Assembly (NCBI GenBank): GCA_011620245.1
Contig: WOZN01000389.1
Span: 1 to 10,869, forward strand
Direction: 5' to 3'
Source of the DNA: Acidovorax sp.
GTDB taxonomy: Bacteria > Pseudomonadota > Gammaproteobacteria > Burkholderiales > Burkholderiaceae_C
Length of the DNA stretch: 10,869 nt
Numbering within the stretch: position 1 is the first letter of the stretch; each line of letters opens with the position of its first letter. The position numbers were made by a program, and so were the translations under genes. A model generated the notes under the pieces. The model was not told the DNA's origin. It ran no database searches and saw only the letters and a list, made by a program, of their open reading frames with translations. This document shows positions 1 to 6,245 of the stretch, piece by piece.

Positions 1-26
1 TTGTTGCCGATGTAGAGCTGGGGCAT
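1..26 (-). CDS. Start of a putative glutathione S-transferase-like protein (cut by window edge)
   Basis: Only the first eight complete codons are inside the window, read leftward from the ATG at 26-24: M-P-Q-L-Y-I-G-N. An AAAGGTG stretch lies a few bases upstream, a fair ribosome binding site. From memory, a start of the form (M)xxLxIGNKNYSSWS is typical of one bacterial glutathione S-transferase family common in beta-proteobacteria, and this is the basis of the call. The fragment is too short to show any glutathione-binding or dimer residues. The gene is divergent from the J-domain-like gene at 175, so the 148 bases between them must hold both promoters. The existence of a gene start here is fairly likely; the family assignment is an inference from eight residues. 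Confidence 0.42.
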
Positions 27-174
27 GGGGCACCTTTGCGTATGAAAAACACGGCACCATGGTAGCGCTGACGCGGCTTTTGCCGACATGGAACGCTACA
101 CTTGCCCTTGGCCGGGTGATCGTTTGCGGCGCGATTTTCGTGCCCCCTGACCGGCCGCCCTTGAGGTTGAAAGC

Positions 175-1377
175 ATGATGAAAATCACCCCCCCTCTCGA
201 TCTGTTTGGCGAAGTCCCTTCCGCCGAGACCAACCCTGCCGGCGATGGCGTGGCGCGCCTGAAAGTGCAGAAAACCGCGCAGGGCAAGCTCAGCCCCGCG
301 CAGCAGCGCTTCAACAAGCTGCTGACACGGGTGGACAACTTGGGCCGCCAGATGCAGAACATCGAGCAACTGGCGGCCAGCGTGCGCGGGCCGCATCTGG
401 CGCAAATATCCGCGTTCGAGCGCGCAATTGCACAGGCTCAGGCGCAGATGCTGCTTTTCCTGCACGAGCGGCTGCAGCGCAAGGGCTTGTCGGCGGCCCA
501 GCAAAAATCGGTGCGCGGTCTGGTGCAGAGCCTGCTGCTGGCGGCGCAGCCGGAAATGGACGAGGCGCAGTGGACGGCTTTGCATGCGCAGTATTTCCCG
601 CCCGAAGTCCAGGAGCAGCAGGCGCAGGAGCGCCAGGAGGCCAGGCAGCAGGTGCTGGATGCCATGGCGGAGTTACTGGGGCGTCCGCTGGATCTGGATG
701 GTATCGACAACGTGGATTCGCCTCACGAGTTGCTCGAAGCCGTGATGCGCCAGGTGCAGGCCGACCAGGAGGCCGAGCAAGAGCGTCAGGCCGCGCGCAG
801 GGCAGGGCAGCCGCCCAAGGCCAGGCAGCGCAAGGCCGAGCAGCACGCGCTGGATGCCAAGGCGGCCCTGCGCGCCATTTACCGGCAGTTGGCCAGTGCC
901 TTGCACCCAGACCGAGAGACCGACCCCAAGGAGCGCGAGCGCAAGAGCGCGCTGATGAGCCAGGCCAACGCCGCCAATGCGCGTGGTGATCTGGTCACAC
1001 TGCTACGCCTGCAACTGCAGGCCGAGCAGGTGGATGAGGCCCATATTGCCCGCATGGCCGACGAAAAGCTGGCGGCGCTGTCGCTGCTCCTGAAAGAGCA
1101 GGTGGCGGTGCTGGAGCACGAGGTGGCCGAGGCGGAAATGCGGCTCAGCGGTGAGTTGGGCGTGATGGTGAGCGCCACCATGAAGGAGGCTGCGCTGACG
1201 GCGCATCTGCAAAGGCTGCAGCAGGAGATGGCCCACACCGCAGAGGGCATGCAGCAGGATCTGGAGCGCGTGCGCGACGACGCCGAACTCAAGCGCTGGC
1301 TGCGCGAGCAAGCGGCACTGGCCAGGCAGCAAGAGCGCGAGGAGGCCATGCTCATGCGTTTTGGCGGATTCTATTGA
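175..1377 (+). CDS. Coiled-coil protein with an internal J-domain-like segment (DnaJ-related)
   Basis: A 400-residue cytoplasmic protein with no signal peptide or membrane segment. Residues 229-280 look like the second half of a J domain: an amphipathic helix (LRAIYRQLASAL), the HPD tripeptide at 244-246 (the motif that stimulates DnaK ATPase in known J proteins), then a charged helix ending in N-A-A-N-A-R-G-D-L-V-T-L-L. The flanks are not DnaJ-like: there is no Gly/Phe region and no CxxCxGxG zinc modules. Instead residues 40-100, 140-225 and 285-395 are long Gln/Glu/Arg/Ala-rich helices, probably coiled coil. A role as a specialised DnaK co-chaperone is inferred. GAGG at 163-166, 8 bases before the first of two adjacent ATGs, supports the start. 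It converges on the cyclo-ligase gene. No gene symbol is recognised. Confidence 0.8.
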   Translation: MMKITPPLDLFGEVPSAETNPAGDGVARLKVQKTAQGKLSPAQQRFNKLLTRVDNLGRQMQNIEQLAASVRGPHLAQISAFERAIAQAQAQMLLFLHERLQRKGLSAAQQKSVRGLVQSLLLAAQPEMDEAQWTALHAQYFPPEVQEQQAQERQEARQQVLDAMAELLGRPLDLDGIDNVDSPHELLEAVMRQVQADQEAEQERQAARRAGQPPKARQRKAEQHALDAKAALRAIYRQLASALHPDRETDPKERERKSALMSQANAANARGDLVTLLRLQLQAEQVDEAHIARMADEKLAALSLLLKEQVAVLEHEVAEAEMRLSGELGVMVSATMKEAALTAHLQRLQQEMAHTAEGMQQDLERVRDDAELKRWLREQAALARQQEREEAMLMRFGGFY

Positions 1378-1384
1378 ACCGGCT

Positions 1385-1411
1385 TGCGCCGCGCCCGCGT
1401 GCTGCGGCGCA
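1385..1411. terminator. Hairpin between convergent genes, possible bidirectional terminator
   Basis: TGCGCCGC at 1385-1392 and GCGGCGCA at 1404-1411 form a perfect 8-bp stem with an 11-base loop. It fills the 34 bases between the stop codon of the J-domain-like gene and the stop codon of the leftward cyclo-ligase gene. No T-run follows on either strand, so this is not a classical intrinsic terminator. The position suggests a transcription barrier or 3'-end stabiliser for one or both mRNAs, but function is inferred. Confidence 0.35.
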
Positions 1412-1984
1412 TCACACCGGCCAGACCACGCCGTTGTCGTTCAGGATGGCGTCCAGCGGCAGGTCAAACTCGTCGGGCTCGAAATCGTCCAGATAGCCAT
1501 GCGTGTACCCCAGGCCCACGGTGAACGGCCTGGGTTGCAGCGTGGCCAGCGTGCGGTCGTAAAAACCGCCGCCATAGCCCAGGCGGTAGCCACCCGCCGC
1601 ATAGCCCACGCAGGGCACGAACAGCAGCGTGGGCACGATCTCCTCGGTGTCCTTGGGCTTGGGAATGCCGTAGGCGTCTTCTTCCATGGGGCAGCCGGGG
1701 TGCCAGGCATGAAAGGTGAGCGTTTTGTGCTGCTTGTTGACCACCGGCAGGCCGATGCGCCGGCGCAGGGGTTCATCGAGCAGCTCGCCGTCTTCCTTCC
1801 AGCGGTGCAGCGCGGGCAGGGGGTCGAACTCACCCTTGATGGGCCAGTAGGCGCCGATCACGGTGTCGGGCCGGTTCACCAGCCAGATGCGCATCACTTG
1901 TTGTAACAGGTCGGCGCGCTGTAGGCGATCGGGCAGATTGAGGCGTTCTTCTATCAATGCGCGCCGAAGGGCTGCTTTGTCCAT
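1412..1984 (-). CDS. ygfA: 5-formyltetrahydrofolate cyclo-ligase (5,10-methenyltetrahydrofolate synthetase)
   Basis: The 190-residue product matches the usual bacterial length. The enzyme converts 5-formyltetrahydrofolate (folinate) with ATP to 5,10-methenyltetrahydrofolate, returning this side product of one-carbon metabolism to use in the cytosol. The family signature is clear at residues 132-144 (G-Y-R-L-G-Y-G-G-G-F-Y-D-R). Other family-like segments are the basic N-terminal helix (KAALRRALIEER), Y-W-P-I-K-G-E-F-D at 47-54, Y-G-I-P-K-P at 105-110, and L-P-L-D-A-I near the end. The start is the ATG at 1984, with a G-rich GGGGGA 9 bases or so upstream on the minus strand. The gene is head-to-head with slt only 14 bases away, so its promoter must lie within the slt coding region. 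The E. coli homologue is ygfA/fau. Confidence 0.95.
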   Translation of the reverse strand: MDKAALRRALIEERLNLPDRLQRADLLQQVMRIWLVNRPDTVIGAYWPIKGEFDPLPALHRWKEDGELLDEPLRRRIGLPVVNKQHKTLTFHAWHPGCPMEEDAYGIPKPKDTEEIVPTLLFVPCVGYAAGGYRLGYGGGFYDRTLATLQPRPFTVGLGYTHGYLDDFEPDEFDLPLDAILNDNGVVWPV

Positions 1985-1987
1985 CAG

Positions 1988-2008
1988 ATAATTCCCCCAT
2001 GCAATTAT
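1988..2008. promoter_or_regulatory. AT-rich inverted repeat spanning the slt start codon
   Basis: ATAATT at 1988-1993 and AATTAT at 2003-2008 are perfect 6-bp arms around a 9-base centre that contains the slt ATG. The repeat occupies most of the 14-base gap between two divergent start codons, in an otherwise GC-rich setting. GATAAT (1987-1992) matches 5 of 6 bases of a sigma-70 -10 box on the plus strand and would place transcription start about at the slt ATG. No good -35 box is seen at 16-18 bases. An operator or a shared melting region is possible; this is inference. Confidence 0.3.
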
Positions 2009-3984
2009 TCAGAGCCATTCTGACACCCCTTGTCGCCGCCGCCGTGCTGGCCACTGCTGTGCCCCTTGTCCAGGCGCAAAACCGGGGTGACGAAACCCTG
2101 CTGGAGATGCAGCAGGCCTTTCGCAAGGGCGACCGCAAGAAGCTCGAACAGCTCCTGCCCGCCGCGCGCGGCCATGTGCTGGAGCCCTGGGCCGCCTATT
2201 GGGAGCTGAAGGTGCGCCTCGCCGAGGCCATGCCGCAGGAAGTGCAGACCTTCCTGCAGCGCTATGCCGGCAGCTACCAGGAAGACCGCCTGCGCAACGA
2301 CTGGCTGCTGCTGCTGGGCCAGCGGCGCGATTGGGCGCAGTTTGCCGAGCAGCATCCCGGCTACCGCATGTCGGACGACCGCGAGGTGCGCTGCTACGCC
2401 CTCTTGATCGACCAGATCAAGGGCATGGCGCCCGCCAGCGCCGCCGACGATGTGCGCCGCAACTGGTATGCGCTGCGCGATGCAGATGACGGCTGCACCC
2501 ATGCGGCCAGCGAGTTCTACAGCGACAAAAGGCTCAGTGCGCTGGATATGTGGCGCAAGGCGCGCCTGGGCGTAGAAGCCAACCGCCTGCGCGTGGTGCG
2601 CAATGCCGTCGAAATCGTCTCGCCCGATGCCCTGCCCCAGTTGCGCGATATGTTCGATTCGCCCACCAGATACCTGCTCGGCCGCGCCACCGCGCGCGGC
2701 AAGATGCACCAGGAGCTGGTGGTGCTGGCCCTGATCAGGCTGGCCACCAGCGACCCGCAGGCCGCCGCCAACCTGCTGGACGCCAAATGGGGCGTGCAGC
2801 TGTCGGCCGAAGAGCGCAACTGGGTCTGGGGCGTGATCGGCAAGCAGGCCGCGCAAAAGCTGTCGCCCGATGCCATGGCCTTTTTTGCGAACGTGACCCG
2901 CGACAGCGACCTGAACGACGACACCCTGGGCTGGAAGGCGCGTGCCGCCTTGCGCGCCGGCCAGTGGAAGGTGGTGCGCAAGACCATCGAAGCAATGGGC
3001 GAAGACGCCCGCCAGGAAAGCACCTGGGTTTACTGGAAGGCCCGCGCCCTGCTGGCCGCCAAGCCCGGCGATGCCGAACGCGCCGAAGCGCGGCAGCTGC
3101 TGGAGGGCATAGCCGGAACCCGCGGCTTTTATGAACAACTCGCCCTGGAAGAGCTGGGCCAGCGCATTGCCACGCCGCCCGCGCCGGCGCCGCTCACCGC
3201 CGAAGAAAAGGCCGCAGCGCGCGCCAACCCGGGGCTCAACCGGGGCCTTTACGCCATCTTGCTGGGTCTGCGCAGCGAAGGCGTGCGCGAGTGGAACTAC
3301 ACCACCAACCTGCACACCCCCGGCGGCATGGCCGACCGCGAGCTGCTGGCCGCGGCCGACTTCGCCTGCCAGCGCGAGGTGTGGGACCGCTGCATCAACA
3401 CCAGCGAGCGCACCAAGACCGTCATCGACACAGCGCAGCGCTTTCCCACGCCGTTTCGCAGCGCCGTGGTCGAGCGCGCCCAGGGCATAGGGCTTGACCC
3501 GGCCTACGTTTATGGCCTGATCCGCCAGGAAAGCCGTTTCGTGATGGATGCGCGCTCGGGTGTGGGCGCCTCGGGCCTGATGCAGGTGATGCCCGCCACC
3601 GCCCGCTGGACCGCCCGCAAGATCGGGCTGACCGGCTTCACGCCCGGCCAGATCGCCGACCGCGACACCAACATCACCATCGGCACGGCCTACCTCAAGC
3701 TGGCGCTCGACGATTTCGCGGGTTCCATGGCCATGGCGGCCGCTGCCTACAACGCCGGCCCCGGCCGCCCGCGCAGCTGGCGCAACGGCCCGGTGCTTGA
3801 TGCCGCCATCTGGGCCGAAAACCTGCCCTTTGCCGAAACGCGCGACTACGTCAAGAAGGTGCTGGCCAACACCACCAACTACGCCGCCCTGCTCACGGGC
3901 CAGCCCCAGTCGCTCAAAAGCCGCCTGGGCACCGTGGGCCCGCGCGACGCCGCCGCGCCCGAGGTGAACCCGGACCTGCCCTGA
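1999..3984 (+). CDS. slt: Soluble lytic murein transglycosylase (Slt70 type)
   Basis: A 661-residue periplasmic enzyme that cleaves the MurNAc-GlcNAc bond of peptidoglycan to give 1,6-anhydromuropeptides. Residues 1-26 form a Sec signal peptide (hydrophobic A/V/L core, ending V-Q-A before Q27). Residues 30-480 are the alpha-helical superhelix of this family. Residues 490-620 are the catalytic lysozyme-like domain: catalytic Glu511 in R-Q-E-S-R-F, then G-A-S-G-L-M-Q-V-M-P at 523-532 and A-Y-N-A-G-P-G at 583-589, then E-T-R-D-Y-V-K-K-V. Length is close to E. coli Slt70 (645). An in-frame ATG at 1957 would put 14 polar residues before the signal peptide and lies inside the divergent gene, so 1999 is preferred. 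No Shine-Dalgarno sequence is visible before 1999. A GATAAT box at 1987-1992 lies just upstream, so a very short leader is possible. Confidence 0.96.
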   Translation: MQLFRAILTPLVAAAVLATAVPLVQAQNRGDETLLEMQQAFRKGDRKKLEQLLPAARGHVLEPWAAYWELKVRLAEAMPQEVQTFLQRYAGSYQEDRLRNDWLLLLGQRRDWAQFAEQHPGYRMSDDREVRCYALLIDQIKGMAPASAADDVRRNWYALRDADDGCTHAASEFYSDKRLSALDMWRKARLGVEANRLRVVRNAVEIVSPDALPQLRDMFDSPTRYLLGRATARGKMHQELVVLALIRLATSDPQAAANLLDAKWGVQLSAEERNWVWGVIGKQAAQKLSPDAMAFFANVTRDSDLNDDTLGWKARAALRAGQWKVVRKTIEAMGEDARQESTWVYWKARALLAAKPGDAERAEARQLLEGIAGTRGFYEQLALEELGQRIATPPAPAPLTAEEKAAARANPGLNRGLYAILLGLRSEGVREWNYTTNLHTPGGMADRELLAAADFACQREVWDRCINTSERTKTVIDTAQRFPTPFRSAVVERAQGIGLDPAYVYGLIRQESRFVMDARSGVGASGLMQVMPATARWTARKIGLTGFTPGQIADRDTNITIGTAYLKLALDDFAGSMAMAAAAYNAGPGRPRSWRNGPVLDAAIWAENLPFAETRDYVKKVLANTTNYAALLTGQPQSLKSRLGTVGPRDAAAPEVNPDLP

Positions 3985-4012
3985 AGCGACGCACGCTGGC
4001 AAGCGGCGGCGA

Positions 4013-4071
4013 GTTGCTATTGATTAGATAGCTGTCGGCGCTTTCTGTATAAGCGCCAGGAGGCTTTTTTA
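4013..4071. repeat. Short dispersed element resembling one common in Comamonadaceae, with two hairpins and a T-run
   Basis: The segment contains two adjacent inverted repeats: GCTAT (4016-4020) with ATAGC (4028-4032), and GGCGCTT (4037-4043) with AAGCGCC (4051-4057), each with a 7-base loop, followed by AGGAGGC and a run of six T at 4065-4070. This TTGCTATT..GATAGCTG..GCGCTT..AAGCGC..AGGC layout matches, from memory, a short intergenic element found in many copies in Comamonadaceae genomes. It is AT-richer than its surroundings and lies 30 bases after the slt stop. The second stem plus T-run could help end slt transcription, although 7 bases separate stem and T-run. Only one copy is in this window, so its repetitive nature rests on recall. 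Confidence 0.5.
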
Positions 4072-4113
4072 CTTGGAAATCGCCGGCTGCAAATCGGCCG
4101 CAGCGGTCCATTT

Positions 4114-4269
4114 TTAGAACTCCTGCAGAAAGAACAGCGCGGCGGGCCCGAACGAGGGGGCGTCCATCAGGCCGGCACAGGTGCCAGCAAAGCGGCGAGC
4201 CTGCAATGCTCTGATGCGCAGGGCGGTTACATCAGCAATGCAGTTGCGGATGGTGTGGGCCGCATCCAT
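4114..4269 (-). pseudogene. Probable remnant of an uncharacterised beta-proteobacterial gene (51 codons left)
   Basis: A 51-codon leftward frame starts at the ATG at 4269, which has a strong GGGAGG ribosome binding site (4275-4280 on the minus strand, 5-base spacing), and stops at 4116-4114. Its end, A-R-R-F-A-G-T-C-A-G-L-M-D-A-P-S-F-G-P-A-A-L-F-F-L..., resembles, from memory, an uncharacterised family of roughly 220 residues in Burkholderiales in which the FFL segment continues as xxLYGPxD. Here the frame stops right after F-F-L-Q-E-F. The part between I-A-D-V-T-A-L-R and the A-R-R motif also seems shorter than in the family. None of the missing C-terminal part is visible in any leftward frame down to the dispersed repeat. 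The alternative is a real small gene. The call is inference. Confidence 0.42.
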
Positions 4270-4333
4270 CAGGTCCTCCCGGGGCAGGCCGCACAATGAG
4301 GACAATCTCGGTTTATTACAACACCCCGAATCC

Positions 4334-5251
4334 ATGAACGCACGCTGGCAGCAAGCCGTGGTCCTCTTCAACATATTGGCCACGATCGCCTGGATGGCAT
4401 GGCAGTGGCCCCGCTCGCCGCTGATCGCGCTGGCGGGTGTGGCCGGCGCAATGGCTTTGTTCGGACTGGTGCTGGGGTTGCAGTTCGTGATCATGCTGCG
4501 CATGAACCAATCCGACCCCGCGCCTCGCCCGACATGGCGGCAACTGGTAACGGCCTGGTGGGCAGAGGTGTGGCTGGCGCTGGCGATCTTTGGCTGGCGC
4601 CAGCCTTTTCGCCACAGCGCTATGCCCGACTGGCTGCCGCCCCTGGCGCCCGGCCAGCATGCCACGCGCCGGGGCGTGGTGCTGGTGCACGGCTTTCTGT
4701 GCAACCGGGGCTTCTGGCTGCCATGGATGGCGGTGCTGCGCGAGCGCGGCCATGCCTATGTGGCGGTCACGCTGGAGCCCGCCTTTGGCTCGATGGACGA
4801 CTATGCAGCCACCATCGATGCCGCGGTGCAGCGCGTGAAAGAGGCTACCGGCATGGCCCCGGTGGTGGTGGGCCACAGCATGGGCGGGCTGGCGGTTCGC
4901 GCCTGGCTGCGCTCTTTGGCGGCGGACAGCGCTGCGGCGCGCGTGCACCGGGTCATCACGCTCGGCACACCGCATGGCGGCACCTGGGCTGGCCGTTTCA
5001 GCCGCTCGGTCACTGGCCAGCAGATGGCGCTGGCCAGTGACTGGGTACGGCAACTGCGGCAGGACGAGCCCGCCGCCCGCGCGGCCCTGTTCACCTGCTG
5101 GTATTCGAACTGCGACAACATCATTATTCCTGCAGGCACGGCGATGTTGCCTGGGGCTGACAACCGGTTGGTGGAAGGGGTGGCGCATTTGCAGATGGCT
5201 TTTCATCCGACGGTGGTGCAGGCCTGCATGGAGGAGATTGAGCGTGGGTGA
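4334..5251 (+). CDS. Membrane-anchored alpha/beta hydrolase (lipase/esterase-like)
   Basis: A 305-residue protein. Residues 8-60 contain two hydrophobic segments, suggesting an inner-membrane anchor with the catalytic domain attached. The hydrolase domain starts near residue 112 (R-R-G-V-V-L-V-H-G-F, the strand and HG oxyanion region). Ser182 sits in the nucleophile elbow G-H-S-M-G-G. Likely partners are Asp261 (Y-S-N-C-D-N) and His285 (V-A-H-L), giving a complete Ser-Asp-His triad, and L-G-T-P-H-G-G follows the elbow as in triacylglycerol lipases and PGAP1-like esterases. The substrate cannot be told from sequence. The ATG at 4334 was chosen because the frame extended to 4181 overlaps the divergent remnant and encodes an Arg-rich, non-family segment. 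No Shine-Dalgarno sequence is visible. Only 64 bases separate it from the divergent start at 4269. Confidence 0.85.
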   Translation: MNARWQQAVVLFNILATIAWMAWQWPRSPLIALAGVAGAMALFGLVLGLQFVIMLRMNQSDPAPRPTWRQLVTAWWAEVWLALAIFGWRQPFRHSAMPDWLPPLAPGQHATRRGVVLVHGFLCNRGFWLPWMAVLRERGHAYVAVTLEPAFGSMDDYAATIDAAVQRVKEATGMAPVVVGHSMGGLAVRAWLRSLAADSAAARVHRVITLGTPHGGTWAGRFSRSVTGQQMALASDWVRQLRQDEPAARAALFTCWYSNCDNIIIPAGTAMLPGADNRLVEGVAHLQMAFHPTVVQACMEEIERG

Positions 5252-5355
5252 GGGTGGTTTTTGGGGCCCTGTGCATTCTTGGCCCAACCCGGTTTGGTTG
5301 CGTTGCACTTCACCACTTTGGTCCAGTCCGCCTTGTGTTTTGACGCATGTCTCTA

Positions 5356-5376
5356 TTTTGTTGCAGTGCAGCAAAA
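5356..5376. promoter_or_regulatory. TGCA-centred palindrome, possible PhaR-type operator
   Basis: TTTTGTTGCA (5356-5365) and TGCAGCAAAA (5367-5376) are 10-base inverted arms around a single G, with 9 of 10 positions complementary. The symmetry and the TTGCAGTGCA core resemble the sites I recall for PhaR, the repressor of phasin and polyhydroxybutyrate genes, reported as TGCA/CTGC-rich palindromes. It lies 31 bases before the acetyltransferase start and 104 bases after the hydrolase stop, a proper position for an operator. Assignment to PhaR is inference. Confidence 0.45.
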
Positions 5377-5389
5377 AAGCCGGATCAAA

Positions 5390-5405
5390 TAAGGGAAAAC
5401 CCTTA
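5390..5405. promoter_or_regulatory. TAAGGG-AAAA-CCCTTA palindrome just before the acetyltransferase start
   Basis: TAAGGG (5390-5395) and CCCTTA (5400-5405) are perfect 6-bp arms with an AAAA centre, 2 bases before the ATG at 5408. It could be a protein-binding site or a small RNA hairpin with a tetraloop. The adjoining TAGAAT at 5404-5409 is a 5-of-6 match to a -10 box. If that box is used, transcription would begin around the second ATG (5417), giving a near-leaderless mRNA. The alternatives cannot be separated from sequence. Confidence 0.4.
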
Positions 5406-5407
5406 GA

Positions 5408-6145
5408 ATGGGTGCCATGATCACAACCAAAGACTGGCTCAAGGCTTCATGGGGCGCAGGCAAGGATATGCTGGCGCCCCTCACCGGCCATTCGCCGGAC
5501 GATGCCCATGCGCCCACGCCCCTGATGGTGCCCATCCGTTCGCTGGGCCCCTCGTACCGTGAGCGCATCACGGCGCACCTGTTGCAACTGGAGCCGGCGG
5601 ATCGATACCTGCGCTTTGGCTATGCCGCCACGGACGAGCAGATCCGGCGCTACACCGACCAGCTCGATTTTGATCGTGACGAGATCTTCGGCATCTACAA
5701 CCGCCGCCTGGAACTCATCGCCATGGCCCATCTGGCGTTTGCCGAGCACCCCGAACACAAGCAATGTGCCGAGTTTGGCGTGTCGGTGCTCAAGAAGGCC
5801 CGGGGCCGCGGATTTGGTGCGCGCCTGTTTGAGCGGGCCGTCATGCATGCCCGCAATGAAGGCGTGAGCATGGTGTTCATCCACGCGCTGTCGGAAAACA
5901 CGGCCATGCTCAAGATCGCGCGCAATGCGGGCGCCACGGTGCAGCGCGACGGCTCGGAATCCGAGGCCTATCTGCAGATTCCGCCGGCCAGCCTCGACAC
6001 GCGCATGGCCGAGGTCGTCGAGCAGCAATTCGCCGAAATGGACTACCGCCTCAAGCGCCAGGCCAAGCAGTTCCGGGACTTTCTGGCCGGTGTGCAGGAG
6101 GTGCGCGAAGGCGTGCGGCACGCCCGCCACCAGTCGGCCGAATAG
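5408..6145 (+). CDS. GNAT-family N-acetyltransferase
   Basis: A 245-residue protein (242 if the second in-frame ATG at 5417 is used). GNAT enzymes move an acetyl group from acetyl-CoA to an amine. Visible motifs are D-R-Y-L-R-F-G at 65-71; the acetyl-CoA pyrophosphate loop in motif A, E-F-G-V-S-V then R-G-R-G-F-G at 132-137; and motif B, E-N-T-A-M-L-K-I-A-R-N-A-G-A at 163-176. Residues 1-45 are a non-GNAT N-terminal arm, and residues 195-245 a charged helical tail beyond the usual fold. The substrate is unknown; the R-Y-L-R-F region is reminiscent of protein lysine acetyltransferase domains, but this is weak. AAGGG at 5391-5395 is 12 bases from ATG 5408, a poor spacing. Two palindromes directly upstream suggest dedicated transcriptional control. 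Confidence 0.88.
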   Translation: MGAMITTKDWLKASWGAGKDMLAPLTGHSPDDAHAPTPLMVPIRSLGPSYRERITAHLLQLEPADRYLRFGYAATDEQIRRYTDQLDFDRDEIFGIYNRRLELIAMAHLAFAEHPEHKQCAEFGVSVLKKARGRGFGARLFERAVMHARNEGVSMVFIHALSENTAMLKIARNAGATVQRDGSESEAYLQIPPASLDTRMAEVVEQQFAEMDYRLKRQAKQFRDFLAGVQEVREGVRHARHQSAE

Positions 6146-6160
6146 CGCCAGTGTGGCGCT
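6144..6160 (+). terminator. Stem-loop over the acetyltransferase stop codon, possible terminator
   Basis: AGCGCCA (6144-6150) and TGGCGCT (6154-6160) form a perfect 7-bp stem with a GTG loop, starting within the TAG stop codon (6143-6145). No T-run follows, so Rho-independent termination is doubtful; 3'-end protection is possible. It marks the boundary between the acetyltransferase and the corC-lnt operon. Confidence 0.35.
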
Positions 6161-6245
6161 CACGGGCCCATAGTGGAAGCGGTGTCACCACAATCCGCTA
6201 TCCTAGGGGGCTGTTTCACTACCGCACGTCCTGCACTCCAAGACA

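Noticed and set aside
80..102. TTGCCG and TACACT as a promoter for the J-domain-like gene
   Set aside because: The spacing is only 11 bases, and other -35 options are poor; not supported enough to list.
1361..1906. A 181-codon plus-strand frame across the cyclo-ligase gene
   Set aside because: Antisense to the cyclo-ligase, whose RLGYGGGFYDR signature is clear, and has no ribosome binding site.
2005..4002. A 665-codon open frame on the minus strand across slt
   Set aside because: It is antisense to a gene with full catalytic motifs; the translation is low-complexity Gly/Ala/His/Arg/Gln-rich, as expected for the complement of GC-rich codons.
4181..4333. A longer N-terminus for the hydrolase from ATG 4181
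   Set aside because: The extra 51 residues are Arg/Ala/Ser-rich, overlap the divergent frame with its own ribosome binding site, and precede a natural membrane-anchor start at 4334.
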